Assembly: GCA_965203605.1 (NCBI GenBank)
Contig: OZ241902.1
Coordinates: 496,001 to 560,000, forward strand
DNA: 64,000 bases
Direction: 5' to 3'
Source: JAPOUP01 sp965203605
GTDB taxonomy: Bacteria; Pseudomonadota; Alphaproteobacteria; Rhodobacterales; Rhodobacteraceae
In this document: piece by piece, positions 51,919 through 61,490 of the stretch
Layout: each line of letters begins with the position of its first letter
How positions within the stretch are numbered: position 1 is the first letter of the stretch
Notes under the pieces: model-generated
Database searches by the model: none
What the model was told of the DNA's origin: nothing
What the model saw: only the letters and a program-made list of their open reading frames with translations
Translations under genes and position numbers: made by a program

Positions 51919-53307
51919 CTAAGCGTGTATAGGTCCGTCTCCGCAGGCGAGGGCGGCTTCACGCACGGCCTCGGAATAGGTCGGATGGGCATGGCAGGTG
52001 CGGGCCAGATCCTCCGCCGCCGCCCCGAACTCCATTGCCACGCAGACTTCGTGAATCAGATCGCCGGCGGCCGGACCGATGATGTGGCAGCCTAGAATCC
52101 GGTCAGTCGCGGCGTCGGCGAGAAGTTTCACGAATCCGTCGCCGGAGAACGTGGACTTGGCACGGCCATTGCCCATGAAGCTGAACTTGCCCACCTTATG
52201 TTCCCGCTCCTGTTCCTTCAGGCTTTCCTCCGACTCGCCGACGTTCGCAACTTCCGGATGCGTGTAAATCACACTCGGAATCACATTGTAATTCACATGG
52301 CCAGCCTGACCAGCGAGATTCTCGGCCACAGCCATACCTTCATCCTCAGCTTTGTGCGCCAGCATTGGCCCGTCAATGCAGTCTCCGATCGCATATATTC
52401 CGTCGACATTCGTAGCGTATCGGGCATTGGTGACGATCTGCCCACCTCCCGAAACGTTCACACCAAGCGAGTCCAGTCCCAGTCCCTGGGTGAAGGGTCT
52501 GCGTCCGGTCGCGACCAGAACCGCCTCGGCTTCGATCAAGGCCTCCTCCCCAGACCTGCGGAGTTCGTAGGTCGCTTTGGCCTTTGTCCTGGTGGTCTCG
52601 ACCTTCTGAACCGCCGCTCCAGTGATGAACTTCAGGCCCTGTCTCTTCAAAATCCTCTGGAAAACCTTTGCTGTTTCGCCGTCAATTCCCGGCACGATGC
52701 GGTCCAGGAATTCGATGACGGTCACATCTGAACCGAGGCGGCTGTAGGCGGAACCGAGCTCGAGCCCGATCACTCCAGCACCAATCACGAGAAGCCGTTT
52801 CGGAACTTTCTCCAGTTCCAGGGCCCCGGTGGAGGAAACGACAATCCGCTCATCGATTTCGACTCCGGGAATAGTTGAGCTGTCCGAACCGGTGGCGATG
52901 ACAATGGCCTTTGCCTCATGGACCTGCCCGCCGACCGACACCTGACCCGCCATTGGAATCGTTCCCCATCCCGCCAACCAGTCCACCCTGTTCTTCCTGA
53001 AAAGAAACTCGATGCCCTTTGTGTTCTGGCCGATCACATCGTCCTTGTATGCAAGCATCGCTTTCCAGTCGACTTTCGGTGCCGTTATCCCTAAGCCCAT
53101 CCTCGAGAAATTGTGCGTCGCTTCATGCAGTGAGTGGCTTGCGTGCAGCAGTGCCTTTGAGGGAATGCAGCCAACGTTCAGGCATGTTCCCCCTAGCGTT
53201 TCCCGGCCTTCCACACATGCGGTTTTCAGGCCAAGCTGGGCACAGCGGATGGCGCATACATAACCGCCTGGCCCAGAACCGATTACGATGACGTCATAGG
53301 TAGACAT
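51919..53307 (-). CDS. lpd: Dihydrolipoamide dehydrogenase (E3)
   Basis: The 462-residue flavoenzyme reoxidises dihydrolipoyl groups of the 2-oxoglutarate dehydrogenase complex with NAD. It has the FAD motif VIVIGSGPGGYVCAIRCAQLG, the redox-active GGTCLNVGCIPSKALLH, the NAD-site LVIGAGVIGLELGSAYSRLG, AIGDCIDGPMLAHKAEDEG and the C-terminal CHAHPTYSEAVREAAL with the catalytic His-Glu pair. It is the last gene of the TCA block; the gap to odhB is 128 bases. Confidence 0.95.
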   Translation of the reverse strand: MSTYDVIVIGSGPGGYVCAIRCAQLGLKTACVEGRETLGGTCLNVGCIPSKALLHASHSLHEATHNFSRMGLGITAPKVDWKAMLAYKDDVIGQNTKGIEFLFRKNRVDWLAGWGTIPMAGQVSVGGQVHEAKAIVIATGSDSSTIPGVEIDERIVVSSTGALELEKVPKRLLVIGAGVIGLELGSAYSRLGSDVTVIEFLDRIVPGIDGETAKVFQRILKRQGLKFITGAAVQKVETTRTKAKATYELRRSGEEALIEAEAVLVATGRRPFTQGLGLDSLGVNVSGGGQIVTNARYATNVDGIYAIGDCIDGPMLAHKAEDEGMAVAENLAGQAGHVNYNVIPSVIYTHPEVANVGESEESLKEQEREHKVGKFSFMGNGRAKSTFSGDGFVKLLADAATDRILGCHIIGPAAGDLIHEVCVAMEFGAAAEDLARTCHAHPTYSEAVREAALACGDGPIHA

Positions 53308-53435
53308 TTTTTCTCCCTGGCAGAGGGTCCGTCAACGAACCCAATTGCGATGCTTCCGCATCCTTCGTGCATGGCAACACTTGCCGATTCCCTCGATCCA
53401 TGCGGATTCCGGAACGTCACGGACCTGCTGCGCGA

Positions 53436-54914
53436 CTAGAGATCCATTAGCAGGCGCCGTGGGTCCTCCAGTGCTTCCTTGACGCGGACAAGGAAGGTCA
53501 CCGCTCCCTTTCCGTCAACGATGCGGTGATCATAGGACAGCGCCAGATACATCATCGGGCGTGCGATGATCCCGCCGTTCACGACCATCGGCCGCTGCTG
53601 GATCTTGTGCATGCCAAGTATGCCGGACTGTGGCGGATTCAGGATCGGAGACGACATGAGCGAACCATAGACGCCGCCGTTCGATAACGTGAACGTTCCG
53701 CCCTGAAGGTCAGTCATGGTGAGTTTGCCATCCCTTGCACGGCTTCCCAATTCCGCGATTTTCTTTTCGATGTCGGCGAAACCGAGGCGGTCAGCATCGC
53801 GCACAACCGGCACTACGAGGCCAGTTGGCGTTCCGACCGCAACGCCCATGTGGACAAAATTCTTGTAGACGATATCAGTTCCGTCGATTTCGGCGTTGAC
53901 CTCCGGAATCTCCTTCAGGGCATGGCAGCAGGCTTTTGTAAAGAACGACATGAAGCCCAGTTTCACGCCGTGCTTCCTCTCGAAGAGCGCCTTGTATTCG
54001 CTACGTAGGTCCATGACGGTTCCCATATCGACCTCATTGTAGGTCGTGAGCATCGCAGCTGTGTTCTGGGCATCCTTCAGGCGGCGGGCGATGGTCTGGC
54101 GCAGGCGGGTCATCCGCACGCGTTCCTCGCGGGTGGCGTCCTCGGTTGGAACCGGTGCGCGCCTCGTGGACTTCGGGGCAGGGACTGCCGGCTGAGCGGT
54201 TCCTGCGGCCGGAGAAGCCAATGCGGCGCTTACATCTTCTTTCATGATCCTGCCATCCCTTCCGGTACCCTTCACGTCTTCGTGCCCCAATTCGTGTTCC
54301 GCCATCATTTTTCTGGCTGATGGGGCGTCCTCCACGTCCCTCGTGACCTCGGTGACAGCTGATATGGCAGGGTCACCACCGGAACCGAGGATAGCCAGCT
54401 TGCCTGTGGTCTTGACGGTACTGCCCTCCGCAGCCAAGATTTCCGACAATATGCCAGACACGGGTGCGGGAACCTCAATGGAGACCTTGTCCGTTTCCAG
54501 TTCGCACAGCAGTTCGTCCTGAACGACTGTGTCACCGACTGCCTTGAACCAAGTGGACACCGTGGCTTCGGCGACGGATTCGCCTAAGGCAGGCACCAGG
54601 ACATCGACACGGGAGGTGCCCTGCGCATCTGGCTCAGATGCCGTCCCCGACGTTGTCGTGTCAGCGCGGGCATAGTCGGAATCCGTCACCTTCGCAAGCA
54701 GTGAGTCGACGCCAACTGTGCTCCCTTCCGCGGCGACGATCTCTCCCAATCGGCCGGAGGCCGGCGAGCGAACCTCGACCGTCACTTTGTCTGTTTCCAG
54801 TTCACAAAGCATCTCATCTGCGGCCACAATGTCTCCTGGTTGCTTGAACCAGGTTGCCACTGTCGCCTCGGTGACGCTTTCTCCGAGGGTGGGTACGCGA
54901 ATTTCGATGCTCAT
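53436..54914 (-). CDS. sucB: 2-oxoglutarate dehydrogenase E2, dihydrolipoamide succinyltransferase
   Basis: From the ATG at 54914 the protein has 492 residues. It carries two lipoyl domains: residues 2-77 with lipoyl Lys in ELETDKVTVEV and about 103-178 with ELETDKVSIEV. A peripheral subunit-binding domain follows (ARKMMAEHELGHEDVKGTGRDGRIMKEDV), then the catalytic domain with LMSSPILNPPQSGILGMHKIQ and SYDHRIVDGKGAVTFL (active His and Asp). Most E2o proteins have one lipoyl domain. It lies 4 bases after sucA. Confidence 0.94.
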   Translation of the reverse strand: MSIEIRVPTLGESVTEATVATWFKQPGDIVAADEMLCELETDKVTVEVRSPASGRLGEIVAAEGSTVGVDSLLAKVTDSDYARADTTTSGTASEPDAQGTSRVDVLVPALGESVAEATVSTWFKAVGDTVVQDELLCELETDKVSIEVPAPVSGILSEILAAEGSTVKTTGKLAILGSGGDPAISAVTEVTRDVEDAPSARKMMAEHELGHEDVKGTGRDGRIMKEDVSAALASPAAGTAQPAVPAPKSTRRAPVPTEDATREERVRMTRLRQTIARRLKDAQNTAAMLTTYNEVDMGTVMDLRSEYKALFERKHGVKLGFMSFFTKACCHALKEIPEVNAEIDGTDIVYKNFVHMGVAVGTPTGLVVPVVRDADRLGFADIEKKIAELGSRARDGKLTMTDLQGGTFTLSNGGVYGSLMSSPILNPPQSGILGMHKIQQRPMVVNGGIIARPMMYLALSYDHRIVDGKGAVTFLVRVKEALEDPRRLLMDL

Positions 54915-54918
54915 GGCC

Positions 54919-57876
54919 CTATCGTCCATCTAGATCCAGCGCCGTGTTTATCAGCGCCTGCTGCTGTGCTTGGTGAGTGGAGGCAAGGCCCGTAGCCGGC
55001 GAGGCTGAAGCGGGTCGGCCAGCGTAGGCCGGACGCGTATACCTGGCCTCGATCCGCTTGAGGGCCCATTCAAGGTTCGGCTCGATGAAGGACCATGCAC
55101 CCTGGTTCTTGGGTTCCTCCTGGCACCAGACAATCTCGGCCCGTTTGAAGCGTCCGAGTTCCCTTACAAGGCTCAGGGCAGGGAAGGGGTAGAACTGTTC
55201 GATCCGAAGAAGGTAGATGTCATCGATGCCTTCGGAATCCCGTTTGGCAAGCAGGTCGAAATATACCTTGCCCGAGCATATGACTACCCGCCGGATCTCT
55301 TCGTCTTCCAGGAGTTCGGTGTCGGAGTTCCCTAGATGAGCGTCGTCCCAGAGCACTCTGTGAAACGAGCTTCCCCTGGTAAAGTCCGACGCGTTGGAGA
55401 CACATAGCTTATGACGCAGGAGCGATTTCGGGGACATAAGCACCAGTGGCTTCCGGAAGCTACGGTGTAGTTGGCGGCGCAGCACATGGAAATAATTGGC
55501 GGGCGTTGTGCAATTGGCGACGATCCAGTTGTCTTCGGCGCAGAGTTGCAGAAAGCGCTCCAGTCGGGCGGAACTGTGTTCGGGGCCCTGACCCTCAAAT
55601 CCGTGTGGAAGCAGCATGACGAGACCAGACATCCTGAGCCACTTTCGTTCGCCCGAACTGATGAACTGGTCGAACATGATCTGCGCACCATTGGCGAAGT
55701 CTCCGAACTGCGCTTCCCAAAGTGTCAGTGCGTTAGGTTCGGCGAGCGAGTAGCCGTACTCAAACCCCAGCACCGCATATTCCGAGAGCATCGAATCGAT
55801 GACTTCGTATTTTGCCTGGCCGTCGCGTATTTCGTTCAGGGGAAAGTGCCTTTCCTCCGTCTCCTGGTCGATGAATGCCGAATGGCGCTGACTGAACGTG
55901 CCACGTGTCGAATCCTGGCCGGCAAGACGAACGGGATAGCCTTCGACCAGGAGTGAGCCAAAGGCGAGCGCTTCCGCCGTGGCCCAGTCAAATCCCTTTC
56001 CGGTCTCGAACATATGTCGTTTGGACTCGATCAGCCGTCCAACGGTGCGATGCAGTGGATAGCCGACCGGTACCTTGGTCAATGCAGCACCGATTTCACC
56101 CATGGTCCTTTTTGTTATGGCGGTCTTGCCACGTTGGTATTCCTCGCCTTGGCGGTCGAGATGGCTCCATTGCCCGTCCAGCCAGTCCGCCTTGTTTGGC
56201 CGATAGCTCTTTCCGTTCTCGAATTCCTCGTTGAGATGGGCCTGGAATGCGGCCTTCATGTCCTCGATCTCGCCTTCGGGTATCAGTCCGTCCGTTACAA
56301 GGCGTTCCGTGTAGAGGCTGAGCGTCGTTCGGTGCTTCTTGATCCGCTTGTACATCACCGGATTGGTGAACATCGGCTCGTCGCCTTCGTTGTGCCCGAA
56401 GCGCCTGTAGCAGAACATGTCGATGACGACATCCTTCTGAAATTTCTGCCTGAATTCAATGGCCACCTTGGCCGCATGCACCACGGCTTCCGGGTCATCT
56501 CCGTTTACATGGAAGATGGGTGCCTCCACCATCAGAGCGATGTCTGTTGGATATGGACTGGACCGCGAGAAGTGCGGCGCGGTGGTAAATCCAATCTGGT
56601 TGTTTACGATCAGGTGAATCGTGCCTCCGGTTCTATGGCCTCGCAGTCCGGAGAGGCCAAAACACTCCGCAACGACCCCTTGGCCAGCGAAGGCCGCATC
56701 ACCGTGAAGAAGAACGGGCAGAACAGCCGTCCGGTCGTCATCGCCTAGCTGGTCCTGCTTTGCGCGTACCTTCCCGAGAACGACGGGGTTGACAGCTTCC
56801 AGATGGCTTGGGTTTGCGGTCAAACTCAGATGTACGGTGTTTCCGTCAAATTCACGGTCGGACGATGCACCGAGATGGTACTTCACGTCACCAGACCCAT
56901 CTACTTCCTCTGGCTTGAAGCTACTGCCCTGGAATTCGCTGAAGATTGCCCGATAGGGTTTGCCCATGACGTTAGCGAGTACGCTGAGACGCCCACGGTG
57001 AGGCATGCCGAAAACGATGTCCCTGACGCCCAGCGCACCACCGCGCTTGATGATCTGTTCCATCGCTGGGATCAAGGCCTCGCCGCCGTCGAGGCCGAAC
57101 CGCTTCGTTCCGGCATATTTTACGTGCAGGAACTTCTCGAAGCCTTCAGCCTCGACAAGCTTGTTGAGAATTGCCCTCCGCCCGTTCCGCGTGAAGGCGA
57201 TTTCCTTGCCGTATCCTTCGATTCGCTCCTTGAGCCATGCAGCTTCCTCGGGATTCGAAATATGCATGTATTGCAGGGCGAAGGTGCCGCAATAGGTCCG
57301 CTTGACGATGTCGAGGATTTCGCGAAGGGTCGCGAATTCAAGTCCCAGCACATGATCGAGGAAGATTTTTCTGTCCAGGTCGGCTCCGGAAAAACCGTAG
57401 GAACCGGGAGCCAGTTCCGGGTGCGGGGTTTCGCTACGCATGCCAAGTGGGTCGAGGTCGGCGACAAGATGGCCGCGGATTCGGTAGGCGCGGATCAGCA
57501 TGAGGGCGCGGACACTGTCCGTTACGGCCCGACGGATCTGCCCGTCGTTGACCTGGATGCCTTTGGATTGGGTCTTGGCCCTGATTATGTTCTCGATGCG
57601 TCTTGGCTCGCTTTCCTCCCATTGCCCGTCAAGCGCGGCAGTCAGTTCGTCGCTTGGCTGTGGGGGCCAGTCGGAGCGCGACCAGGAAGGGCGGTTGACC
57701 CCTTGCGTGGTGCTGGGACAGTCATCCGCCATCCGACGGAAGAACTGTTGCCAGGATTCGTCGAGGGTTTCCGGGCTGTTCGTGAAGCGCGAGTGGAGTT
57801 GCTCAAGATACTCCGTGTTCTGTCCCTGCAGGAAGGAGAACGACTGAGATGCTTCATTGGGGATCTGTTCGGTCAT
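54919..57876 (-). CDS. sucA: 2-oxoglutarate dehydrogenase E1
   Basis: The 985-residue thiamine-diphosphate enzyme decarboxylates 2-oxoglutarate and succinylates the lipoyl group of E2. It opens with the E2-binding FLQGQNTEYLEQLHSRFTNSPETLDESWQQFF, then IVFGMPHRGRLSVLANVMGKPYRAIFSEF, LLHGDAAFAGQGVVAE...NNQIGFTT (cofactor site), DVVIDMFCYRRFGHNEGDEPMFTNPVMY, and in the C-terminal half GQDSTRGTFSQRHS and LPHGFEGQGPEHSSARLERFLQL. Length is normal and no frame is broken. It heads the sucA-sucB pair. Confidence 0.96.
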   Translation of the reverse strand: MTEQIPNEASQSFSFLQGQNTEYLEQLHSRFTNSPETLDESWQQFFRRMADDCPSTTQGVNRPSWSRSDWPPQPSDELTAALDGQWEESEPRRIENIIRAKTQSKGIQVNDGQIRRAVTDSVRALMLIRAYRIRGHLVADLDPLGMRSETPHPELAPGSYGFSGADLDRKIFLDHVLGLEFATLREILDIVKRTYCGTFALQYMHISNPEEAAWLKERIEGYGKEIAFTRNGRRAILNKLVEAEGFEKFLHVKYAGTKRFGLDGGEALIPAMEQIIKRGGALGVRDIVFGMPHRGRLSVLANVMGKPYRAIFSEFQGSSFKPEEVDGSGDVKYHLGASSDREFDGNTVHLSLTANPSHLEAVNPVVLGKVRAKQDQLGDDDRTAVLPVLLHGDAAFAGQGVVAECFGLSGLRGHRTGGTIHLIVNNQIGFTTAPHFSRSSPYPTDIALMVEAPIFHVNGDDPEAVVHAAKVAIEFRQKFQKDVVIDMFCYRRFGHNEGDEPMFTNPVMYKRIKKHRTTLSLYTERLVTDGLIPEGEIEDMKAAFQAHLNEEFENGKSYRPNKADWLDGQWSHLDRQGEEYQRGKTAITKRTMGEIGAALTKVPVGYPLHRTVGRLIESKRHMFETGKGFDWATAEALAFGSLLVEGYPVRLAGQDSTRGTFSQRHSAFIDQETEERHFPLNEIRDGQAKYEVIDSMLSEYAVLGFEYGYSLAEPNALTLWEAQFGDFANGAQIMFDQFISSGERKWLRMSGLVMLLPHGFEGQGPEHSSARLERFLQLCAEDNWIVANCTTPANYFHVLRRQLHRSFRKPLVLMSPKSLLRHKLCVSNASDFTRGSSFHRVLWDDAHLGNSDTELLEDEEIRRVVICSGKVYFDLLAKRDSEGIDDIYLLRIEQFYPFPALSLVRELGRFKRAEIVWCQEEPKNQGAWSFIEPNLEWALKRIEARYTRPAYAGRPASASPATGLASTHQAQQQALINTALDLDGR

Positions 57877-58021
57877 CGGACTCTATCGCTCTTGGGAAAG
57901 GGTTGACTCAGGTTGGCCCATCGCTCGGTCTGAACTGTTCGGGACTAGCTGGCAAATGTGGTGCTGCACCGGTGATCTGGTGAGATCCAAGCCGTTGTCG
58001 GTTGTGTGGTGGAGGTTTCGC

Positions 58022-58903
58022 TCATCCGGTCGCATCGATCACAGCCTCTCCGAGGGCGGCAGGGCTCTCAGCCACAACGATGCCTGCCGACCGCATGGCC
58101 TCGATCTTGTCGTCGGCACCGCCTTTGCCACCAGCGACAATTGCCCCGGCATGCCCCATGCGCCGACCTGGCGGCGCGGTGCGGCCAGCGATGAATCCCG
58201 CAACTGGTTTGCTCCGGCCCTTCCGGGCCTCATCCTTCAGGAACTGGGCGGCATCTTCCTCAGCGCTGCCGCCGATCTCTCCGATCATGATGATCGCCTG
58301 GGTTTCGTCATCGGCCAGAAAGAGTTCGAGTGCGTCGATGTGTTCGGTGCCCTTTATTGGGTCCCCGCCAATACCAATGCAGGTTGACTGTCCCAGTCCA
58401 ACGTCGGTCGTCTGCTTCACGGCCTCGTAGGTCAGGGTTCCTGAGCGGCTGACGACCCCTATCGAACCCCGCCTGTGGATATGGCCCGGCATAATGCCGA
58501 TCTTGCAGGCATCAGGTGTTATGATTCCGGGACAGTTTGGACCGATCAGGCGGCTGGCCGAGCCATCAAGCGCGCGCTTGACCTTCACCATATCCAGAAC
58601 CGGAATCCCTTCTGTAATACAGACGATCAGTTCCAGTCCAGCGTCGATGGCCTCAAGAATCGAGTCGGCCGCAAAAGGCGGCGGAACGTAGATCGCCGAA
58701 GCGTTCGCACCTGTCTCTCTCGTGGCCTCGTGGACTGAGTTGAAGACCGGAAGGCCAAGATGTTCCCGTCCGCCCTTGCCGGGTGTCACCCCTCCCACCA
58801 TGCAGGTGCCGTAGGCGATCGCCTGTTCGGAGTGGAACGTCCCTTGGCTTCCGGTAAAGCCCTGGCAGATGACCTTGGTGTTTTCGTCTACAAGCACGGC
58901 CAT
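58022..58903 (-). CDS. sucD: Succinyl-CoA synthetase alpha subunit
   Basis: The 293-residue subunit binds CoA and carries the phospho-His. TKVICQGFTGSQGTFHSEQAIAYGT and GGVTPGKGG are the CoA-binding start; LIGPNCPGIITPDACKIGIMPG, GIVSRSGTLTYEA-like VVSRSGTLTYEAVKQT, and GRTAPPGRRMGHAGAIV with the phosphorylated His complete it. It makes ATP or GTP from succinyl-CoA together with SucC, 112 bases upstream. Confidence 0.96.
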   Translation of the reverse strand: MAVLVDENTKVICQGFTGSQGTFHSEQAIAYGTCMVGGVTPGKGGREHLGLPVFNSVHEATRETGANASAIYVPPPFAADSILEAIDAGLELIVCITEGIPVLDMVKVKRALDGSASRLIGPNCPGIITPDACKIGIMPGHIHRRGSIGVVSRSGTLTYEAVKQTTDVGLGQSTCIGIGGDPIKGTEHIDALELFLADDETQAIIMIGEIGGSAEEDAAQFLKDEARKGRSKPVAGFIAGRTAPPGRRMGHAGAIVAGGKGGADDKIEAMRSAGIVVAESPAALGEAVIDATG

Positions 58904-59015
58904 TCCGGGCTTCTCCTGTTACGTCTGGCGCGGCGAAAGCGGCGGCCCGTCATGCATTGGACCGCCGACCGGCCAATTCGGACTTCGGATAATTTGGCTG
59001 ACCGGCGTTCACGTT

Positions 59016-60209
59016 TCAGCCCTTGACCGCCTTTACGATTTTTTCGGCCCCGTCCTTTAGGTTGTCGGCGGCGATAACGTCCAGGCCAGACTCGTTGATG
59101 ATGCGTTTCCCCTCGTCAACATTCGTGCCTTCGAGACGCACAACCAGCGGAACGCCGAGGCCAACTTCCTTAACCGCGCTAACCACGCCGGCTGCTATGA
59201 CGTCGCAGCGCATGATGCCGCCAAAGATGTTGACAAGGATGCCTTTGACGTTTGGGTCGGAAGTGATGATCTTGAATGCTTCGGTCACCTTTTCCTTTGT
59301 TGCCCCACCGCCGACATCGAGAAAGTTGGCAGGTTGGGCACCATAGAGTTTGATTATGTCCATCGTTGCCATGGCCAGGCCCGCGCCATTGACCATACAG
59401 CCGATCTCACCATCAAGCGCGATGTAGTTCAGATCGAACTTCGATGCTTCGAGTTCCTTTGGATCCTCCTCGGAAATGTCACGCAGTTCGGCGATGTCGG
59501 GGTGTCGCTGTATTGAATTGCTGTCGAAGCCCATTTTGGCGTCCAGGCACCTGAGATCCCCTCGGTCGGTGACGACCAGGGGGTTGATTTCGATCATCTC
59601 AAGATCCTTCTCCACAAAGAGTTTGTAGAGCGAACCGGTAAGATCGACGCATTGCCTGACTTGCCTGCCTTCAAGTCCCAACATGAACGCGATACGGCGA
59701 CCGTGGTATCCCTGGAAGCCGGTCGCGGGGTCGATGGTGAGTGTGAGGATTCTATCGGGAGTGCTTGCGGCGACTTCCTCGATGTCCATCCCGCCTTCCG
59801 TCGAACATACGAAACCAATGCGCCCGACGCTGCGGTCGACAAGCACAGCGAGATAGAGTTCACGATCGATGCCGCTTCCATTCTCGATATAGATTCGGTT
59901 GACCTGTTTGCCCACCGGCCCTGTCTGGCGCGTCACCAGCGTGCGCCCGAGCATCCTCTTGGCTTCGGATTCGGCCTCTTCCACGGAGTGGGCGAGTCTC
60001 ACGCCACCCCTGTCGCCCGCTTCGGGTTCCTTGAACCGCCCCTTTCCGCGGCCACCCGCGTGGATTTGTGCCTTCACCACCCAGACCGGACCGTCAAGGG
60101 CACCTGCGGCTGTTTTGGCCTCTTCCGAGCGCAGCACAGCGTGGCCATCGCCAACCGGGGCGCCATAGGCGTGCAGGAGCGCCTTTGCCTGGTATTCGTG
60201 AATGTTCAT
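59016..60209 (-). CDS. sucC: Succinyl-CoA synthetase beta subunit
   Basis: The 397-residue ATP-grasp protein starts MNIHEYQAKALLHAYGAPVGDG and has VVKAQIHAGGRGKGRFKEP (nucleotide loop), MIEINPLVVTDRGDLRCLDAKMGFD (metal ligands) and FKIITSDPNVKGILVNIFGGIMRCDVIA (CoA-ligase domain). Length is normal. A paired TGTGATCAC site lies 129-158 bases upstream of its start, in the gap after mdh, so the suc genes probably have their own promoter there. Confidence 0.96.
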   Translation of the reverse strand: MNIHEYQAKALLHAYGAPVGDGHAVLRSEEAKTAAGALDGPVWVVKAQIHAGGRGKGRFKEPEAGDRGGVRLAHSVEEAESEAKRMLGRTLVTRQTGPVGKQVNRIYIENGSGIDRELYLAVLVDRSVGRIGFVCSTEGGMDIEEVAASTPDRILTLTIDPATGFQGYHGRRIAFMLGLEGRQVRQCVDLTGSLYKLFVEKDLEMIEINPLVVTDRGDLRCLDAKMGFDSNSIQRHPDIAELRDISEEDPKELEASKFDLNYIALDGEIGCMVNGAGLAMATMDIIKLYGAQPANFLDVGGGATKEKVTEAFKIITSDPNVKGILVNIFGGIMRCDVIAAGVVSAVKEVGLGVPLVVRLEGTNVDEGKRIINESGLDVIAADNLKDGAEKIVKAVKG

Positions 60210-60337
60210 GATCTCCCGTTCTCGATCACGGCGCAGGTGTGTTCATGCAACGCCACCGACCGTTTGGCATGGGTTGCGGAGTGAAATAAATCCTGAACTT
60301 GGCGCCAGACAGGGTTTTATGCAAGAAATCCGCAATT

Positions 60338-60367
60338 TGTGATCACGCAAAAATCTGTGTGATCACA
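60338..60367. promoter_or_regulatory. Paired TGTGATCAC sites upstream of sucC
   Basis: TGTGATCACG (60338-60347) and TGTGATCACA (60358-60367) are near-identical palindromes placed 20 bases apart, two helical turns, and together form a larger inverted repeat. They fall in the 318-base gap between mdh and sucC. Cooperative binding of two dimers of a metabolic regulator (GntR- or CRP/FNR-like) is the likely meaning. Confidence 0.6.
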
Positions 60368-60527
60368 TTTGAGGGGCGGCAGTCGGAGCGGGTGATTCGC
60401 CGGAGTTGGGTCCAATGTTGAGTCTCCCATACCGTACTAATGGGGCTGTCCAGTGTTGCGGATGGAACGAGGACCACCCATTGAGGTATGACTGAACCAC
60501 CAATGACTGTTCTTCCGGAGGCCGTGA

Positions 60528-61490
60528 TCAGACCAATGACGGGTCGATCTCCTTGCAGGCGGCGACAAGGTCTCTCACGGCATTTACGGAATTGTCGAAC
60601 ATCTCCCGCTCATCCCGGTTCAGACTGATTTCGACAACCCTCTCGATTCCTCCATTGCCGATCACTGTCGGGACACCGACATAGAGGCCGTCCAGTCCAT
60701 AGGCGTTCCTGACATAGGCGGCGCAGGGAAGTACCCGTTTCTGGTCCCTCAGATACGCTTCGGCCATCTCGATGGCCGAGGTGGCAGGCGCATAGAACGC
60801 ACTACCGGTCTTGAGAAGACCGACAATCTCGGCTCCGCCATCACGGGTGCGTTGGACGACGGCGTCGAGCCTTTCCTGACTGATCCATTCCATTGCGACG
60901 AGGTCGGGCAACGGGATTCCGGCGACGGTTGAATAACGGACCAGGGGAACCATCGTGTCTCCGTGACCACCGAGTACAAAGGCGGTGACGTCTTTCATCG
61001 AAACGCCAAATTCAAGGCTGAGAAAGTGACGGAAACGGGCGGAATCGAGCACACCGGCCATTCCGCAGACCATTTCATAGGAGAGCCCACTGAACTCCCG
61101 CAGTGCCCACACCATGGCGTCGAGCGGGTTCGTTATGCAGATTACAAAGGCGTTCGGGGCATGGTTCCGAATTCCTTCACCGACGGCTTTCATGACCTTG
61201 AGGTTGATGCCCAAAAGGTCGTCACGGCTCATGCCGGGCCTGCGGGGCACGCCGGCGGTGACGATGCAGACGTCGGCTCCGGCGATACCGGCGTAGTCAT
61301 CTGTACCTGACAGTGCGGCGTCGAAGCCTTCCGAAGGTCCGCTTTCGGCGATGTCCAGTGCCTTACCTTGTGGGACACCGTCAACAATATCGAAGAGAAC
61401 GACGTCTCCAAGTTCTTTCATGGCGGCAAGATGGGCGAGCGTGCCTCCGATCTGTCCCGATCCAATGAGTGCGATTTTCGGTCTGGCCAT
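60528..61490 (-). CDS. mdh: Malate dehydrogenase
   Basis: The 320-residue enzyme is of the lactate-dehydrogenase-like MDH group. It has KIALIGSGQIGGTLAHLAA (NAD site), TAGVPRRPGMSRDDLLGIN (mobile loop with Arg for malate/oxaloacetate), FVICITNPLDAMVWAL, SARFRHFLSLEFGVS and FVLGGHGDTMVPLVRYS with the catalytic His. It oxidises malate to oxaloacetate and starts the TCA block of six genes on the minus strand. Confidence 0.96.
   Translation of the reverse strand: MARPKIALIGSGQIGGTLAHLAAMKELGDVVLFDIVDGVPQGKALDIAESGPSEGFDAALSGTDDYAGIAGADVCIVTAGVPRRPGMSRDDLLGINLKVMKAVGEGIRNHAPNAFVICITNPLDAMVWALREFSGLSYEMVCGMAGVLDSARFRHFLSLEFGVSMKDVTAFVLGGHGDTMVPLVRYSTVAGIPLPDLVAMEWISQERLDAVVQRTRDGGAEIVGLLKTGSAFYAPATSAIEMAEAYLRDQKRVLPCAAYVRNAYGLDGLYVGVPTVIGNGGIERVVEISLNRDEREMFDNSVNAVRDLVAACKEIDPSLV

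Noticed and set aside
55471..57906. Plus-strand frames of up to 367 codons opposite sucA
   Set aside because: They overlap a complete, highly conserved sucA gene and show no motifs.
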